Shown: piece by piece, positions 8,893-17,513 of the stretch | Layout: each line of letters begins with the position of its first letter | Position numbering within the stretch: position 1 is the stretch's first letter | NCBI GenBank assembly: GCA_947596085.1 | Contig: CANQEW010000018.1 | Coordinates: 1 to 48,519, forward strand | DNA length: 48,519 nucleotides | Direction: 5' to 3' | Origin: an uncultured Clostridia bacterium | GTDB taxonomy: Bacteria; Bacillota; Clostridia; Christensenellales; Aristaeellaceae | Translations under genes and position numbers: made by a program | Notes under the pieces: model-generated | Databases searched by the model: none | Told to the model about the DNA's origin: nothing | Seen by the model: the letters and a program-made list of their open reading frames with translations, nothing else

Positions 8893-9447
8893 GTGAAAAT
8901 CAGATATCAGGTGATTGTTCTTATCGTTGTCGTTGCGATGATTTTGTTTCTGTCGATTCCGCCCGGCGATGAGCAAGAGCCGCTGATCCGGAGTCTAGAC
9001 TTCGGTGCCGAGGACGCAGAGCAGTTGATGCGCTTGGCACGCGCAGAGTTGGGAGACGCCGGATGGAGACAGAAGGCATTGTTAATGCTAACTGTACTAA
9101 ATCGAGTGTGGCATCCAGATTATCCCGACAGCGTGGAAGATGTGATCAGACAGGGAGGCTATCCATCCGTTATAGACGGACGATACCGCAAAGCTGAGCC
9201 GGATGCGGCTTGCCGAGCGGCGATCCGGCTGATTTATAGTGGATGGAATGTGAGTAACAATGCCGTTGACTATGATCTCCCCCGTAGCGTGAGTGGCGTC
9301 CTGCAGGCAAAGCAGGATGGCATTCTCGTAGTGTGTACTGACTCGGGCGAGATAGAATATTGGACAGCGCCCGAAAACATATATCATCTATTCTGGATCG
9401 GCGAATATGTCACCCGTAACCCGGATGGATCGTTCTCTGTTGGATAG
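8893..9447 (+). CDS. Membrane-anchored SleB-like cell wall hydrolase
   Basis: A 184-residue protein with a GTG start preceded by AAAAGGAGGG at 8876-8885. Residues 5-24 form one hydrophobic segment after a short basic N-terminus, so it is probably a signal anchor with the rest outside the membrane. The external part matches the SleB/hydrolase-2 pattern: a LARAELGD segment carrying the likely catalytic glutamate, LTVLNRVWHPDYPDSV, then VIDGRYRKAEPDAACRAAI. Enzymes of this family cleave peptidoglycan glycan strands. It lies between the tape measure and Dit genes, where tail hydrolases are sometimes found, but its lower GC and the terminator that follows suggest a cargo gene. A role in entry, lysis or host wall modification cannot be separated from sequence alone. 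Confidence 0.65.
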   Translation: MKIRYQVIVLIVVVAMILFLSIPPGDEQEPLIRSLDFGAEDAEQLMRLARAELGDAGWRQKALLMLTVLNRVWHPDYPDSVEDVIRQGGYPSVIDGRYRKAEPDAACRAAIRLIYSGWNVSNNAVDYDLPRSVSGVLQAKQDGILVVCTDSGEIEYWTAPENIYHLFWIGEYVTRNPDGSFSVG

Positions 9448-9484
9448 AGGATAGAATTGTACCGATAGGAAATGAAAAGGAAAT

Positions 9485-9542
9485 AGCAGGACCCATCCGA
9501 GTGCGACAGCTTTTGTACCGTCGGGGATGGGCCACTGCTTTT
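9485..9542. terminator. Hairpin terminator between convergent genes
   Basis: AGCAG (9485-9489) pairs with CTGCT (9535-9539), and CCCATCC (9492-9498) pairs with GGATGGG (9524-9530), with a further CGAC/GTCG pairing inside. T residues follow at 9539-9542. On the other strand the hairpin is followed by a pyrimidine-rich stretch. It separates the + strand hydrolase from the - strand gene that converges on it and probably serves both. Confidence 0.6.
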
Positions 9543-9574
9543 CTACCTACGTGCTACCTGGGATACCGATCATT

Positions 9575-9976
9575 TTATTCCTGTTGTTCCAGGTGTTGGA
9601 TGGCGGCATCCAGCTGTTCCATTGTTCGTGCGAGTTGTTGCTTGATTGCTTCCATATCGTCCAAGCAAGAGCAGTGATGGGAGCGCAGCATGCTTATCAT
9701 CATTCGCTGCGTGTCGTCTGCGCCTTCATCGGCTTCGGCAGACATGGCCGCCCGGCATTCCTCTGTGTCAAACACCTTCGTGGCCTCTTCTGCGGCCTGG
9801 ATCGCTGTTGTTGCCTCGCTGCGGGCGATGTTGACTTCATCGAGGAGTTGGGAATCCTTCTGCGGAGACGCCAGGAAATTATCGACCGCGTCGGAAAGGT
9901 TTTCACATGCGTCCCTGCATCGGGAGACGACCGTCAGAGCAGTCTCGGCTTTGGCCAGCAATTCGGATGTTTTCAT
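9575..9976 (-). CDS. Predicted coiled-coil protein of unknown function, antisense to tail operon
   Basis: A 133-residue product starting MKTSELLAKAETALTVVSR. The ATG at 9976 is preceded on the - strand by GCGAGGTAG (9981-9989), so a longer start at 10057 is not favoured. It is rich in Ala, Glu, Gln and Leu. Heptad-like spacing at the N-terminus and in QLARTMEQLDAAIQHLEQQ at the end predicts two helical hairpins. No enzymatic motif, signal peptide or membrane segment is visible. It is the only - strand gene in the prophage part and sits between tape measure and Dit genes, the typical setting of a lysogeny-expressed cargo (moron) gene. I do not recognise the family. Confidence 0.6.
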   Translation of the reverse strand: MKTSELLAKAETALTVVSRCRDACENLSDAVDNFLASPQKDSQLLDEVNIARSEATTAIQAAEEATKVFDTEECRAAMSAEADEGADDTQRMMISMLRSHHCSCLDDMEAIKQQLARTMEQLDAAIQHLEQQE

Positions 9977-10101
9977 AATACTACCTCGCTTTCTCGACTT
10001 GCGAGTGACTTGTGCCAGTCGCATTGTTATGTTCGCTCTGCTTTGGCAGAATAGCAAGCCCTGTGCAGGATAACGTACTGATATATTTTGGAGAAAACGA
10101 T

Positions 10102-10830
10102 ATGAACGATTGGTTTGAATGGAACGGTGTGAAATGCACCGCGCTGGGCATCCATGTGCTGGAACAGCCGGCCATCACCCTGCCTTCGGAGCGGGTGACC
10201 TTCACAGAAGTGCTGGGCCGCAGCGGAGCGCTGGCAACGCTGGAGGGTGAGGACGTCTACGACGATCTGACGCTCACAGCGACCTGCTACATCGCCAACC
10301 CTGCGCGCATCCCGGAAATCGCTTCCTTCCTCAGAGGGGAGGGCGCGGTCACCTTCGCCAACAGGCTAGGTGGCTTCTACTATGCCCGCATCATCAATCA
10401 AATCCCCTTTGAGAAAATTCTACGCGGCAATCCCCAGTGTACCTTCGCGGTGAATTTCCGTTGCAAGCCGTTCTGGTACAAGGAGGGTGTGGAGGATCTG
10501 TTCTTCACGGAGAAGAGCAACGTGCTGACCAATCCCGGTACCGTTCACTCTCAGCCGAAGATCACGGTCTATGGCAGCGGAGATTTCGCGCTCACCGTCG
10601 CCGGGCAGATCATGCGCCTGACGAACATCGAGGAGGGCATCATTCTCGACACGGAATTGCAGGATGCGCTGAACCTGGAAGGCTCGCAGCTGCTCAACGA
10701 CCGCGTCTCCGGGGATTTCCTCACGCTCCCGCCCGGCGAGAGCGTCCTGGCCTGGTTGACCTTCGAGGGCAACGAGCGACCGGGCAGCGTTTCAAAGATC
10801 ATCGTCAGCCCGAGATGGAGGTATCTGTAA
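10102..10830 (+). CDS. Distal tail protein (Dit)
   Basis: A 242-residue protein that should form the hexameric ring joining the tail tube to the tip. The N-terminus (FEWNGVKCTALGIHVLE, then TFTEVLGRSGALATLEG) and the segment FRCKPFWYKEGVED followed by NPGTVHSQPKITVYG are characteristic of the siphophage tail component family that includes phi3626 gp14-like and SPP1 gp19.1-like Dit proteins. The C-terminal half is a galectin-like beta domain ending in the SPRWRYL type of tail. The ATG at 10102 follows TGGAGAA at 10089-10095. The upstream extension to 10012 lacks a good binding site. Its stop overlaps the start of the Tal gene (TAATG). Confidence 0.9.
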   Translation: MNDWFEWNGVKCTALGIHVLEQPAITLPSERVTFTEVLGRSGALATLEGEDVYDDLTLTATCYIANPARIPEIASFLRGEGAVTFANRLGGFYYARIINQIPFEKILRGNPQCTFAVNFRCKPFWYKEGVEDLFFTEKSNVLTNPGTVHSQPKITVYGSGDFALTVAGQIMRLTNIEEGIILDTELQDALNLEGSQLLNDRVSGDFLTLPPGESVLAWLTFEGNERPGSVSKIIVSPRWRYL

Positions 10831-13800
10831 TGGCAATCGCAATCTATCCCGCCGACTGTCGGGACTTTTCCACCAACGGTCTGGGGCTGCTCACACCCAC
10901 CTCGTGCATCGTCTCGGAGGAAGCGTGCGGCATGTTCGAGCTTGAGCTGAAGCAACCCATCGACAAGACGCTCCGCTGGGCGCAGTTGGCGGTGGGCTGC
11001 ATCATCAGGGCACCCGTGCCGAGCCGGGAGTCGCCATCGTATGAGGACGTCGGTGATTCCCAGGGAGAAGCGCCCGTGACCGTTACGCGAAATGTATGGG
11101 AGGTCACGGGCACCACGGTGGGCGAGTACATGCGCGCGGGGCCAGGCACCAACTACAGAAACTATGGCTGGCTGTCCAATGGCGCGCGGGTGACGGAGAT
11201 CGGGCGGGAGACGGTGGGTTCTCGCGTCTGGTTGCACGTGATCGTGCAGGAAGGTGGCCGGGAGTGCTGGATGTCCACCCGCTGGCTCAAGCAGGTGGAC
11301 TCCGTGACGGAGAGCTTTCAGGGCGGCCAGGTGGTCGGCAAGCCGAATCTCACCTACCTGCAGAGCCGCGAGCAGCTCTTTCGCGTCTACTCGGTGGAGC
11401 GTGACGCCAAGGAACAGATCGTCACCGCCAAGGCCATGCACATCTTCTACGACCTGAAAGGGAACCTGGTGAACGGCGACTACGAAGTCGAGAAGAAGAC
11501 GGCGGCGAACGAGGTGCTCGCGGGCATTTGGGGCAAGATGGCAGTGAACATGGACTTCGACCTGCACGTGGATGCGATGGTGAACAAGCCGATCATGGGC
11601 AGCTTTGGCTGGAAGAACCCGGTAGAGTGCATGCTCGACCCGGAGGAGGGGGTGCTCTCGAAGGCAAGGGCGCTGTTGGTGCGCGACAACTATGATGTGT
11701 ACGTGCTGCCGGACTTCGTCCGCAACTCGCAGGTCACGATTCGCCGGTACAAGAACCTGCTCGGGGTGACCGTCACGGAGGACGGCTCGGAGATCGTCAC
11801 GCGCATCATTCCCTGCGGCCAGACCAAGGACAGCGAGGATCTCTTTCTTGACGGCACGCGCTGGGTGGATTCACCCCACATCGACGACTATCCAATTCCC
11901 TATGTCCAGCGCATCGACTATGACGTGAAGGTGGTGGACAAGGACGCGGACGGCGAGACCACCTTCGCCAACGCCACCGCTGCGCGCAAGAAGCTGCGGG
12001 AACTCGCCGAAGCGGACTTCTCCGAGAATGGTGTGGACTTGCCCAGCTACGCCATGAAGGTGGACTTCGTGCTGCTTCAGAACACGCAGGACTATAAGGA
12101 CTATGCCAATCTACAGTCGGTGTACCTGAACGATTCAGTGACTGTCATTGACAGCCTGATCGGGCTGACGGCCACGGTGCGGGTGACGGGCTACACCTGG
12201 GACGCGATTCGCTGCCAGTATGAGAGCGTGACGCTGGGAGACCTGTCCAGCCTGGAACAGACCGTCTATTCCTACAATCTGCCGACTGGAGGAGTCTCGG
12301 GAACCAAAATCGCACCGGGCACGCTGGGCGGACAGGCATTGCGAAACTTTGCCATCGAGTACGCGAAAATCTCCGTTGCCGCCATTGAGCAGCTCACCGC
12401 GGACAGTATCGTTGCGCTGACGGCGCGGATACAGGAGATCGTGACGCAGCATCTCACCACGGATGATCTCTACGCTGCCCTGGCCACGCTGAACAAGGCG
12501 GTCATTGAGACCGCCGACATTCGGTGGGCCGACATCCAGTCGCTGCAGGCGGCGGTGGCGGCGCTGGCGCAGGCGAGCATCGGGACGGCGGACATCGGCT
12601 GGGCGCAGATCAAAGACCTCATCACCGGCACGGCGATCATCACCGAGGGCGTGGGCGGCAAGCTCATGATCTCCCGGCTGGCGGTCACGGAAGCCAATAT
12701 GGTGTCGCTGACCACCGGCGAGCTGGTCGTCAAGGGAAAGGACGGCAGATTCTACGCGGTCACGGTGGATGAGCAGGGCAACGTGCAGACCGAGCTCAAG
12801 CAGGTAAACAACGATGACGTAAACGATCTGTCCATCAACGCGGGGGAGAAGCTCATCGAGGGCAGTGTGACAGCCGCCTGCCTGAACGCGACGGATATCT
12901 TCGCAGAGAACGCGGTCATCCGGCAACTCATCGCGGCGAATCTGGATGTGGACACGCTGTTTGCCCGCGAAGCGTTCATCACGCTGCTGCGCACGTCGAA
13001 GATCGTGGGTGGGAAGACGCTGGAGATCATCGTGCAGGATACTGCCGACGCCAAGGCAGCGGCGGACGCAGCAATCCAGCGGGTGGAGGTGGAATACTAC
13101 CTCTCCGAATCAGCCACAGAGCTGCGCGGTGGCACATGGAACGCGGTCGCCCCGGAGTGGGTCAACGGCAAGTACATGTGGAGTCGCACGACGACCTATC
13201 CCAAGGAGGGGGAACCCACGCACAGCGAACCGACCTGCATCGCGGGCGCGCGAGGCGCGGATGGCTTACCTGGCAAGGATGGCGAACCCGGCAAAGATGG
13301 CAAAGATGGTGAGCCTGGGGCTGACGGCGCGCCAGGTGCGCCTGGAAAGGATGGTGCTCCCGGTACACCCGGCAAGGACGGCGAGAAGGGGGAAAAGGGC
13401 GATAAGGGAGAGGACGGTGCTCCCGGTGCTCCCGGTGCAGATGGAACCCCTGGGAAGGACGGAGCACCTGGAGAACAGGGCGAGCCTGGGATCAGCGTCA
13501 TCGAGATCGTGGAGGAGTATTACCTCTCCACATCCAGCGCGCTTCCCACCGGTGGCGAGTGGACGAGTGAGTGTCCCGAATGGAAACCCGGCCACTACAT
13601 CTTCACGCATTCGGTGATCTCCTGGTCGGATGGTACGTCATCGACCACAGCCTGGGTGCTCGCGGGCGCGCTCAATAGCGCCAACAGCACCGCGAGCGCT
13701 GCCCAGAGTGCGGCGGATGCCGCCTCCGAAGGCATGAATCTGCTCTCCCTGTGGTTCACCTTCGACAACGAGCGCGGCTTCATCGTCCGCAAACCCGCTT

Positions 13801-14006
13801 ATACGGACGAAGGCGGTGTGGAACACGCTGCCTCCATTTGGTCAACAGTAACGGACGAAATTGGATACCACATCTATCGCAGCGATTTGGCGGAGGCCGT
13901 AGGTTCGTTTTACAGGGACAGATTGCGAACGCAGGGCATCCAAATCGGTGAAATGTTGGTCAAGTCAACCAGCGGCGGCGGCTGGGCTTGGACCGATGCG
14001 GAATAG
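10830..14006 (+). CDS. Tail hub/Tal protein with inserted SH3 domain and collagen-like shaft
   Basis: A 1058-residue tail tip protein with its ATG at 10830 and GGAGGT at 10817-10822. The N-terminal ~470 residues are the gp27-like hub of the prophage endopeptidase tail family, but an SH3b-type domain is inserted at about residues 82-153 (EVTGTTVGEYMRAGPGTNYR, WLHVIVQEGGRECWMSTRWL). Helical repeats and beta strands follow. A module containing VEYYLSESATELRGGTW precedes 27 collagen-type G-x-y triplets (residues 806-887), and a second copy of the module (VEEYYLSTSSALPTGGEW) follows them. The end carries an Ala-rich helix and a region of unlike composition. The inserted SH3 suggests wall binding, and the collagen shaft should trimerise a fibre. 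No catalytic endopeptidase residues were identified with confidence. Confidence 0.85.
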   Translation: MAIAIYPADCRDFSTNGLGLLTPTSCIVSEEACGMFELELKQPIDKTLRWAQLAVGCIIRAPVPSRESPSYEDVGDSQGEAPVTVTRNVWEVTGTTVGEYMRAGPGTNYRNYGWLSNGARVTEIGRETVGSRVWLHVIVQEGGRECWMSTRWLKQVDSVTESFQGGQVVGKPNLTYLQSREQLFRVYSVERDAKEQIVTAKAMHIFYDLKGNLVNGDYEVEKKTAANEVLAGIWGKMAVNMDFDLHVDAMVNKPIMGSFGWKNPVECMLDPEEGVLSKARALLVRDNYDVYVLPDFVRNSQVTIRRYKNLLGVTVTEDGSEIVTRIIPCGQTKDSEDLFLDGTRWVDSPHIDDYPIPYVQRIDYDVKVVDKDADGETTFANATAARKKLRELAEADFSENGVDLPSYAMKVDFVLLQNTQDYKDYANLQSVYLNDSVTVIDSLIGLTATVRVTGYTWDAIRCQYESVTLGDLSSLEQTVYSYNLPTGGVSGTKIAPGTLGGQALRNFAIEYAKISVAAIEQLTADSIVALTARIQEIVTQHLTTDDLYAALATLNKAVIETADIRWADIQSLQAAVAALAQASIGTADIGWAQIKDLITGTAIITEGVGGKLMISRLAVTEANMVSLTTGELVVKGKDGRFYAVTVDEQGNVQTELKQVNNDDVNDLSINAGEKLIEGSVTAACLNATDIFAENAVIRQLIAANLDVDTLFAREAFITLLRTSKIVGGKTLEIIVQDTADAKAAADAAIQRVEVEYYLSESATELRGGTWNAVAPEWVNGKYMWSRTTTYPKEGEPTHSEPTCIAGARGADGLPGKDGEPGKDGKDGEPGADGAPGAPGKDGAPGTPGKDGEKGEKGDKGEDGAPGAPGADGTPGKDGAPGEQGEPGISVIEIVEEYYLSTSSALPTGGEWTSECPEWKPGHYIFTHSVISWSDGTSSTTAWVLAGALNSANSTASAAQSAADAASEGMNLLSLWFTFDNERGFIVRKPAYTDEGGVEHAASIWSTVTDEIGYHIYRSDLAEAVGSFYRDRLRTQGIQIGEMLVKSTSGGGWAWTDAE
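13245..13490 (+). repeat. Collagen-like G-x-y repeat (27 triplets)
   Basis: Uninterrupted triplets such as GKD, GEP, GAP and GEK make up this segment of the Tal gene. It is very GC-rich and its unit DNA (GGN-NNN-NNN with recurring GGCAAGGAT and GGTGCTCCC) is similar between copies, so copy number could change by recombination. The opposite strand carries long open shadow frames because of the biased composition. Confidence 0.95.
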
Positions 14007-14017
14007 GAGGATCAACT

Positions 14018-15595
14018 ATGCAGCTTACGAAGGTAAATCCGGCAATGAATTACATTTCCTTTGATGAGCCTGTCAATCTTCAATTCGCAATTAAAATGGG
14101 CTCTTCGGAATATGTGACGGCGAGTGGTTCAGACATCACGGCATACCTATATTTCGTTCATATGGAGCGTGTTTATGACGAGGGTATATATGAGTACACT
14201 GGCCAAAATCTTTATGGCTCCGTACTAACCACTGATTCCCCTGGAATCGGAAGGGGCGCGTCAAAAACGATCACCTTAGATACGTTTTCCATGTCTTCTA
14301 TCTGGAAGAATATGATAATCTCACGGACCGGAGACAACGGTGCGGCTCGGATATATCCCATGTATCTGGGCGTATGGGCAGTCGATAATGAACGTGAGAC
14401 AGCGCTCTGGGTCGTGAACTATGCAACGGAACCGACTTTGATCGGCTACTTTCTGACGTCCCGCCTCGATCCTGTAATTTCTAAAGCGACGATCACGGAT
14501 GAGAACCCCAAGAATCTAGTCGAGCGGTTTGGAGCCTTTATTCAACGGGAAAGCACTGTACAAGTTGCCTTCGACGTGTCCCTTGATCCGCTCGATCCAA
14601 CACTAACCGCTCAGTATACTTTTACCACGCATGGGCCGGGCGAGAGCATCGTCCGCGAGATTGGCGAAGTTGGTGCGGGGACAAGCCACGTGACCTTCAC
14701 CAATCTTCAGCCGGCGAGGACGGGCGTCTTTCGATGGACTTTTGTCGTCACGGATAGCGCAGGACGCACCGCTACGAAAGAGGGCAGCTATACCGTATTG
14801 CCCTATGACAAGCCAACTATCAATAGCTTTGCCGTCCATCGCTACAAGCAGACCGTGGATGATGAGGGTCATATCGTATACCTTCCCTCCGATGATGGTA
14901 CGAGGATCTGGTATTCCATCGATGCTACGGTCAGTTCCATTGGCGGCAAGAATGCATGGCAGCTATTCAAACGCCGCGAAGGAAGCAGCGCAAAGCAACT
15001 ACTTTCCGGCACGGACGGTACACACATCCTCACGACCAATGATACGACGCTGGATACCGACGATTATCCAACAACCGAGAATATAGGCCTCTACCTGGAG
15101 TTGTATGATTCTGTTTCCTCGGTGGACCGCTATATCGTCGTTCCGAAGGCCGGTGCCTATTTCGACGTGGAAAAGAACGGCGTGGCAATCGGCCAACGGA
15201 CGACGGGTGCGCCCGAGAAAAAGAAGTTTGAGGTGGCGGAGAACTACGAAACGCACCTGTACGGCGGCCTGAGCGGCGTAGGCGAGAACCACGAGGCGTC
15301 CTCCCTGTGGGCGCTGGGCGTACAGTTTGGCTATGTTCCGGGTTCCACCAGCGCGATTGCGGGTGGCAAGTATCAGGATTACAATGTAACCTTTCCCCAT
15401 CCCTATCCCGAGGGAATCACGCCATTGGTATCTGTCTCCTTCGACACATCCAGCGTCGCGGGTGCATTTGGGCGTTGCTGCTGCTCCGCAACGGGCGTGA
15501 ACAATATCGGATTCACCCTGCGCTTCTTCAATGGGGATAGCACGGGCAGGCATCCGAACTTCGTATGGATTGCGCTCAACCCCGGCCCATCGTAA
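14018..15595 (+). CDS. Tail tip / receptor-binding-type structural protein (DUF859-like)
   Basis: A 525-residue protein starting at ATG 14018 with AGGAGG at 14005-14010, right after the Tal gene. The N-terminal ~170 residues look like a baseplate upper-protein domain (FDEPVNLQFAIKMGS, IYPMYLGVWAVDNERETALW). The middle, about residues 180-400, holds beta-sandwich repeats typical of DUF859-type phage minor structural proteins (VQVAFDVSLDPLDPTLTAQY, FRWTFVVTDSAGRTATKEG, YFDVEKNGVAIGQRT). The C-terminus (YNVTFPHPYPEGITPLVSVSF, NNIGFTLRFFNGDS, FVWIALNPGPS) has the H-type lectin-like pattern of fibre tips. It is the best candidate receptor-binding protein. The first two thirds are less GC-rich than flanking phage genes, as expected for a frequently exchanged part. 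Confidence 0.75.
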   Translation: MQLTKVNPAMNYISFDEPVNLQFAIKMGSSEYVTASGSDITAYLYFVHMERVYDEGIYEYTGQNLYGSVLTTDSPGIGRGASKTITLDTFSMSSIWKNMIISRTGDNGAARIYPMYLGVWAVDNERETALWVVNYATEPTLIGYFLTSRLDPVISKATITDENPKNLVERFGAFIQRESTVQVAFDVSLDPLDPTLTAQYTFTTHGPGESIVREIGEVGAGTSHVTFTNLQPARTGVFRWTFVVTDSAGRTATKEGSYTVLPYDKPTINSFAVHRYKQTVDDEGHIVYLPSDDGTRIWYSIDATVSSIGGKNAWQLFKRREGSSAKQLLSGTDGTHILTTNDTTLDTDDYPTTENIGLYLELYDSVSSVDRYIVVPKAGAYFDVEKNGVAIGQRTTGAPEKKKFEVAENYETHLYGGLSGVGENHEASSLWALGVQFGYVPGSTSAIAGGKYQDYNVTFPHPYPEGITPLVSVSFDTSSVAGAFGRCCCSATGVNNIGFTLRFFNGDSTGRHPNFVWIALNPGPS

Positions 15596-15635
15596 CAAAT
15601 AAGAATGATGTCTTAATTCATTTTGGCGCATTGCG

Positions 15636-15653
15636 GCCCGACAGACATCGGGT
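15636..15653 (+). promoter_or_regulatory. Small hairpin before holin gene
   Basis: GCCCGA (15636-15641) faces TCGGGT (15648-15653) across a six-base loop, with further partial pairing outside (TTGC and GCAA). No T run follows. It could be a weak terminator or RNA processing site between structural and lysis genes. The holin ribosome binding site AGGAGG is at 15671-15676. Confidence 0.35.
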
Positions 15654-15684
15654 CGTTGCAATAACATTATAGGAGGTTTTCAAT

Positions 15685-16149
15685 ATGCGTGACTTTTCGA
15701 TTGATCTGATCTGGGCGAAGGTGCAGATGGCGATTGCGGCCATCGGCGGGTGGCTGGGGTACTTCCTGGGTGGCCTCGATGGGCTGCTGATCGCGCTCGT
15801 CGTGTTCATGGTGCTCGACTACATCACTGGCATCATGTGCGCCATTGCGGACAAGCAGCTCTCCAGCGAGGTAGGCTTCCGGGGCATCTGCAAGAAAGTG
15901 CTGATCCTGATGCTGGTGGGCGTGGCGAACATCGTTGACGTTCATGTGGTAGGTACCGGCAGCGCGCTGCGCGGCGCAGTGGTTTGCTTCTACCTCTCCA
16001 ATGAGGGATTGTCCCTGTTGGAGAACGCCGCGCACCTCGGCCTGCCCGTCCCAGACAAGCTCAAGGACATTCTCGCACAGCTGCACAACCGCGACGATAA
16101 GGAGAAGGACAGCAAGGACAACACGACCGACCCGAGCGACGGCGAGTGA
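15685..16149 (+). CDS. Phage holin, toxin-secretion/phage-lysis family
   Basis: A 154-residue membrane protein of the phage_holin_4 family, which permeabilises the cytoplasmic membrane so that endolysin can reach the wall. Three hydrophobic segments are visible at about residues 13-30, 32-54 and 70-90. The family-typical DYITGIMCAIADKQLSSEVGFRG follows the second, and a highly charged tail (KEKDSKDNTTD) ends the protein. The start ATG at 15685 follows AGGAGG at 15671-15676. The endolysin gene starts 31 bases after its stop, giving the standard lysis pair. Confidence 0.92.
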   Translation: MRDFSIDLIWAKVQMAIAAIGGWLGYFLGGLDGLLIALVVFMVLDYITGIMCAIADKQLSSEVGFRGICKKVLILMLVGVANIVDVHVVGTGSALRGAVVCFYLSNEGLSLLENAAHLGLPVPDKLKDILAQLHNRDDKEKDSKDNTTDPSDGE

Positions 16150-16179
16150 GCCGCCGCTTTGCTTTATGGAGGAAAGGCT

Positions 16180-17160
16180 ATGGCAGTGAAAATCGGAAGC
16201 GCCCGCATCGACGAGCGGGGCAAGGCAAGCGGCGGTCGCGCGGGCGACCAGACGGGAAACGAAGTGAGCACCCAGATCTGGTATGCTCACAGCAAGGGCT
16301 GGAGGGTTCTCCGGCCCTTGTTCTCTGCGGATGCGGAGAAGATCGCGGCTTGTATGGAGGCCACCTGCGCGAACGGGCACATCGGGTATGATCAGGGGCA
16401 GAGAAATTCACTCTACAATGCCGCCAAGCAGGTCGGCTTCAATGTCAGCGCGGTGACAACCGACGTGGAGACGGATTGCTCCGCACTGGTGCGCGTCTGC
16501 TGCGCCTACGCCGGAATTACGGTCGGGGACTTCAATACGGCGACCGAGGCGAACGCCCTTCTCAAAACGTGTCTGATCGTGGAAAAGACGGACGAGAAGT
16601 ATACCCGGAAACCGGACTATCTGCGGCGCGGCGACATCCTGGTCACGCGCAGCAAGGGGCACACGGTGGTGGTGCTGACGAACGGCCCGAAGGCGGATAC
16701 GGTGCCGGAGCCGAGCCCCAACTATACACTGGGGGATAGAATCCTGCGCAATGGGATGGAAGGCAAGGACGTCCGGGAGCTTCAGTCCCAACTGATCCAG
16801 CTCGGCTACAGTTGCGGCTCCTATGGCGTGGACGGCGAGTTCGGGGACGCGACCGAACAGGCGGTGACACAATTCCAGTGCGATCATGGGTGTGAGGTGG
16901 ACGGCGAGGTCGGCCCGGAGACTATTGCGGCGCTGGAAGCCGCGCTGGGCAATGATGCGCAGACCGGTGCGAAGGTGAAGATCATCGGCGGCCAGTGCTA
17001 CGTGCGCACCGGCCCGACCACCAGCTTTGCCAAGCTGGGCGTGGCCAAGGAGGGGACCGTTTGGCCCTACGCAGGGCAAAAGAGCATGGACGGTTGGCTA
17101 ATGATCCAGCACGACGCAGGCACGGGCTGGGTGTCGGGGAAGTACGCACAGATTGTTTGA
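16180..17160 (+). CDS. Endolysin: NlpC/P60-like peptidase with PG-binding and SH3 domains
   Basis: A 326-residue lysin that should cut host peptidoglycan at the end of the lytic cycle. The start is the ATG at 16180 after GGAGGAAA (16168-16175). The N-terminal domain (residues 1-170) is a papain-like amidase/peptidase: Cys100 in ETDCSALVRVCC is the likely nucleophile and His161 in RSKGHTVVVL the general base. Residues about 186-255 are a peptidoglycan-binding type 1 domain (GKDVRELQSQLIQLGYSCG, DGEFGDATEQAVTQFQ). Residues 266-326 are a bacterial SH3 domain (QCYVRTGPTTSFAKLG, WLMIQHDAGTGWVSG). There is no signal peptide, consistent with holin-dependent release. A strong terminator closes the operon. 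Confidence 0.92.
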   Translation: MAVKIGSARIDERGKASGGRAGDQTGNEVSTQIWYAHSKGWRVLRPLFSADAEKIAACMEATCANGHIGYDQGQRNSLYNAAKQVGFNVSAVTTDVETDCSALVRVCCAYAGITVGDFNTATEANALLKTCLIVEKTDEKYTRKPDYLRRGDILVTRSKGHTVVVLTNGPKADTVPEPSPNYTLGDRILRNGMEGKDVRELQSQLIQLGYSCGSYGVDGEFGDATEQAVTQFQCDHGCEVDGEVGPETIAALEAALGNDAQTGAKVKIIGGQCYVRTGPTTSFAKLGVAKEGTVWPYAGQKSMDGWLMIQHDAGTGWVSGKYAQIV

Positions 17161-17184
17161 ATCCGACAACAAAGAATGCTTATG

Positions 17185-17221
17185 GGGCAGATTGTTTCGA
17201 CGATCTGCCCTGATTTCTTTT
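17185..17221 (+). terminator. Intrinsic terminator after lysis genes
   Basis: GGGCAGAT (17185-17192) is perfectly complementary to ATCTGCCC (17203-17210), with a 10-base loop and a following TGATTTCTTTT. It starts 25 bases after the endolysin stop and ends the late operon. The ~290 bases from here to the next gene hold no gene. I see AT-rich stretches but no convincing consensus promoter. Confidence 0.85.
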
Positions 17222-17513
17222 GCGTTTTGTGTGGATAATTCGTATACCGAACTACCTTTTTTGAAAAAAAGTTATCCGTTTGTTATGCGATCCATAGCGT
17301 CGATAGGCTTGATAGAATGGTGGTTCAGAGTGATTTATAGACCATCCCTATAAGGACTCTGGGCATTACAAACAGATTAACGGAAGAAAGGCAGGAATCG
17401 GAATGAGCATCATCAGGGCTACGGCTTATCCTTCTCGCTATGCTTGCCAAGCGTGTGAGGAGCAGACGGAAGATGTCTCCACAGGCATGGAGGAGACGCG
17501 CTGGGAGGAATCG

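Noticed and set aside
10569..11567. - strand 332-codon frame opposite Dit and Tal
   Set aside because: No start signal or recognisable domain; the + strand genes over the same stretch are certain.
13196..13501. - strand frame rich in Gly, Pro and Ser
   Set aside because: It is the complement of the collagen-like repeat and mirrors its periodicity; nothing supports translation.
17309..17340. Promoter TTGATA ... TTTATA before the 17514 gene
   Set aside because: The spacing of 19 or more bases is too long for a confident call.
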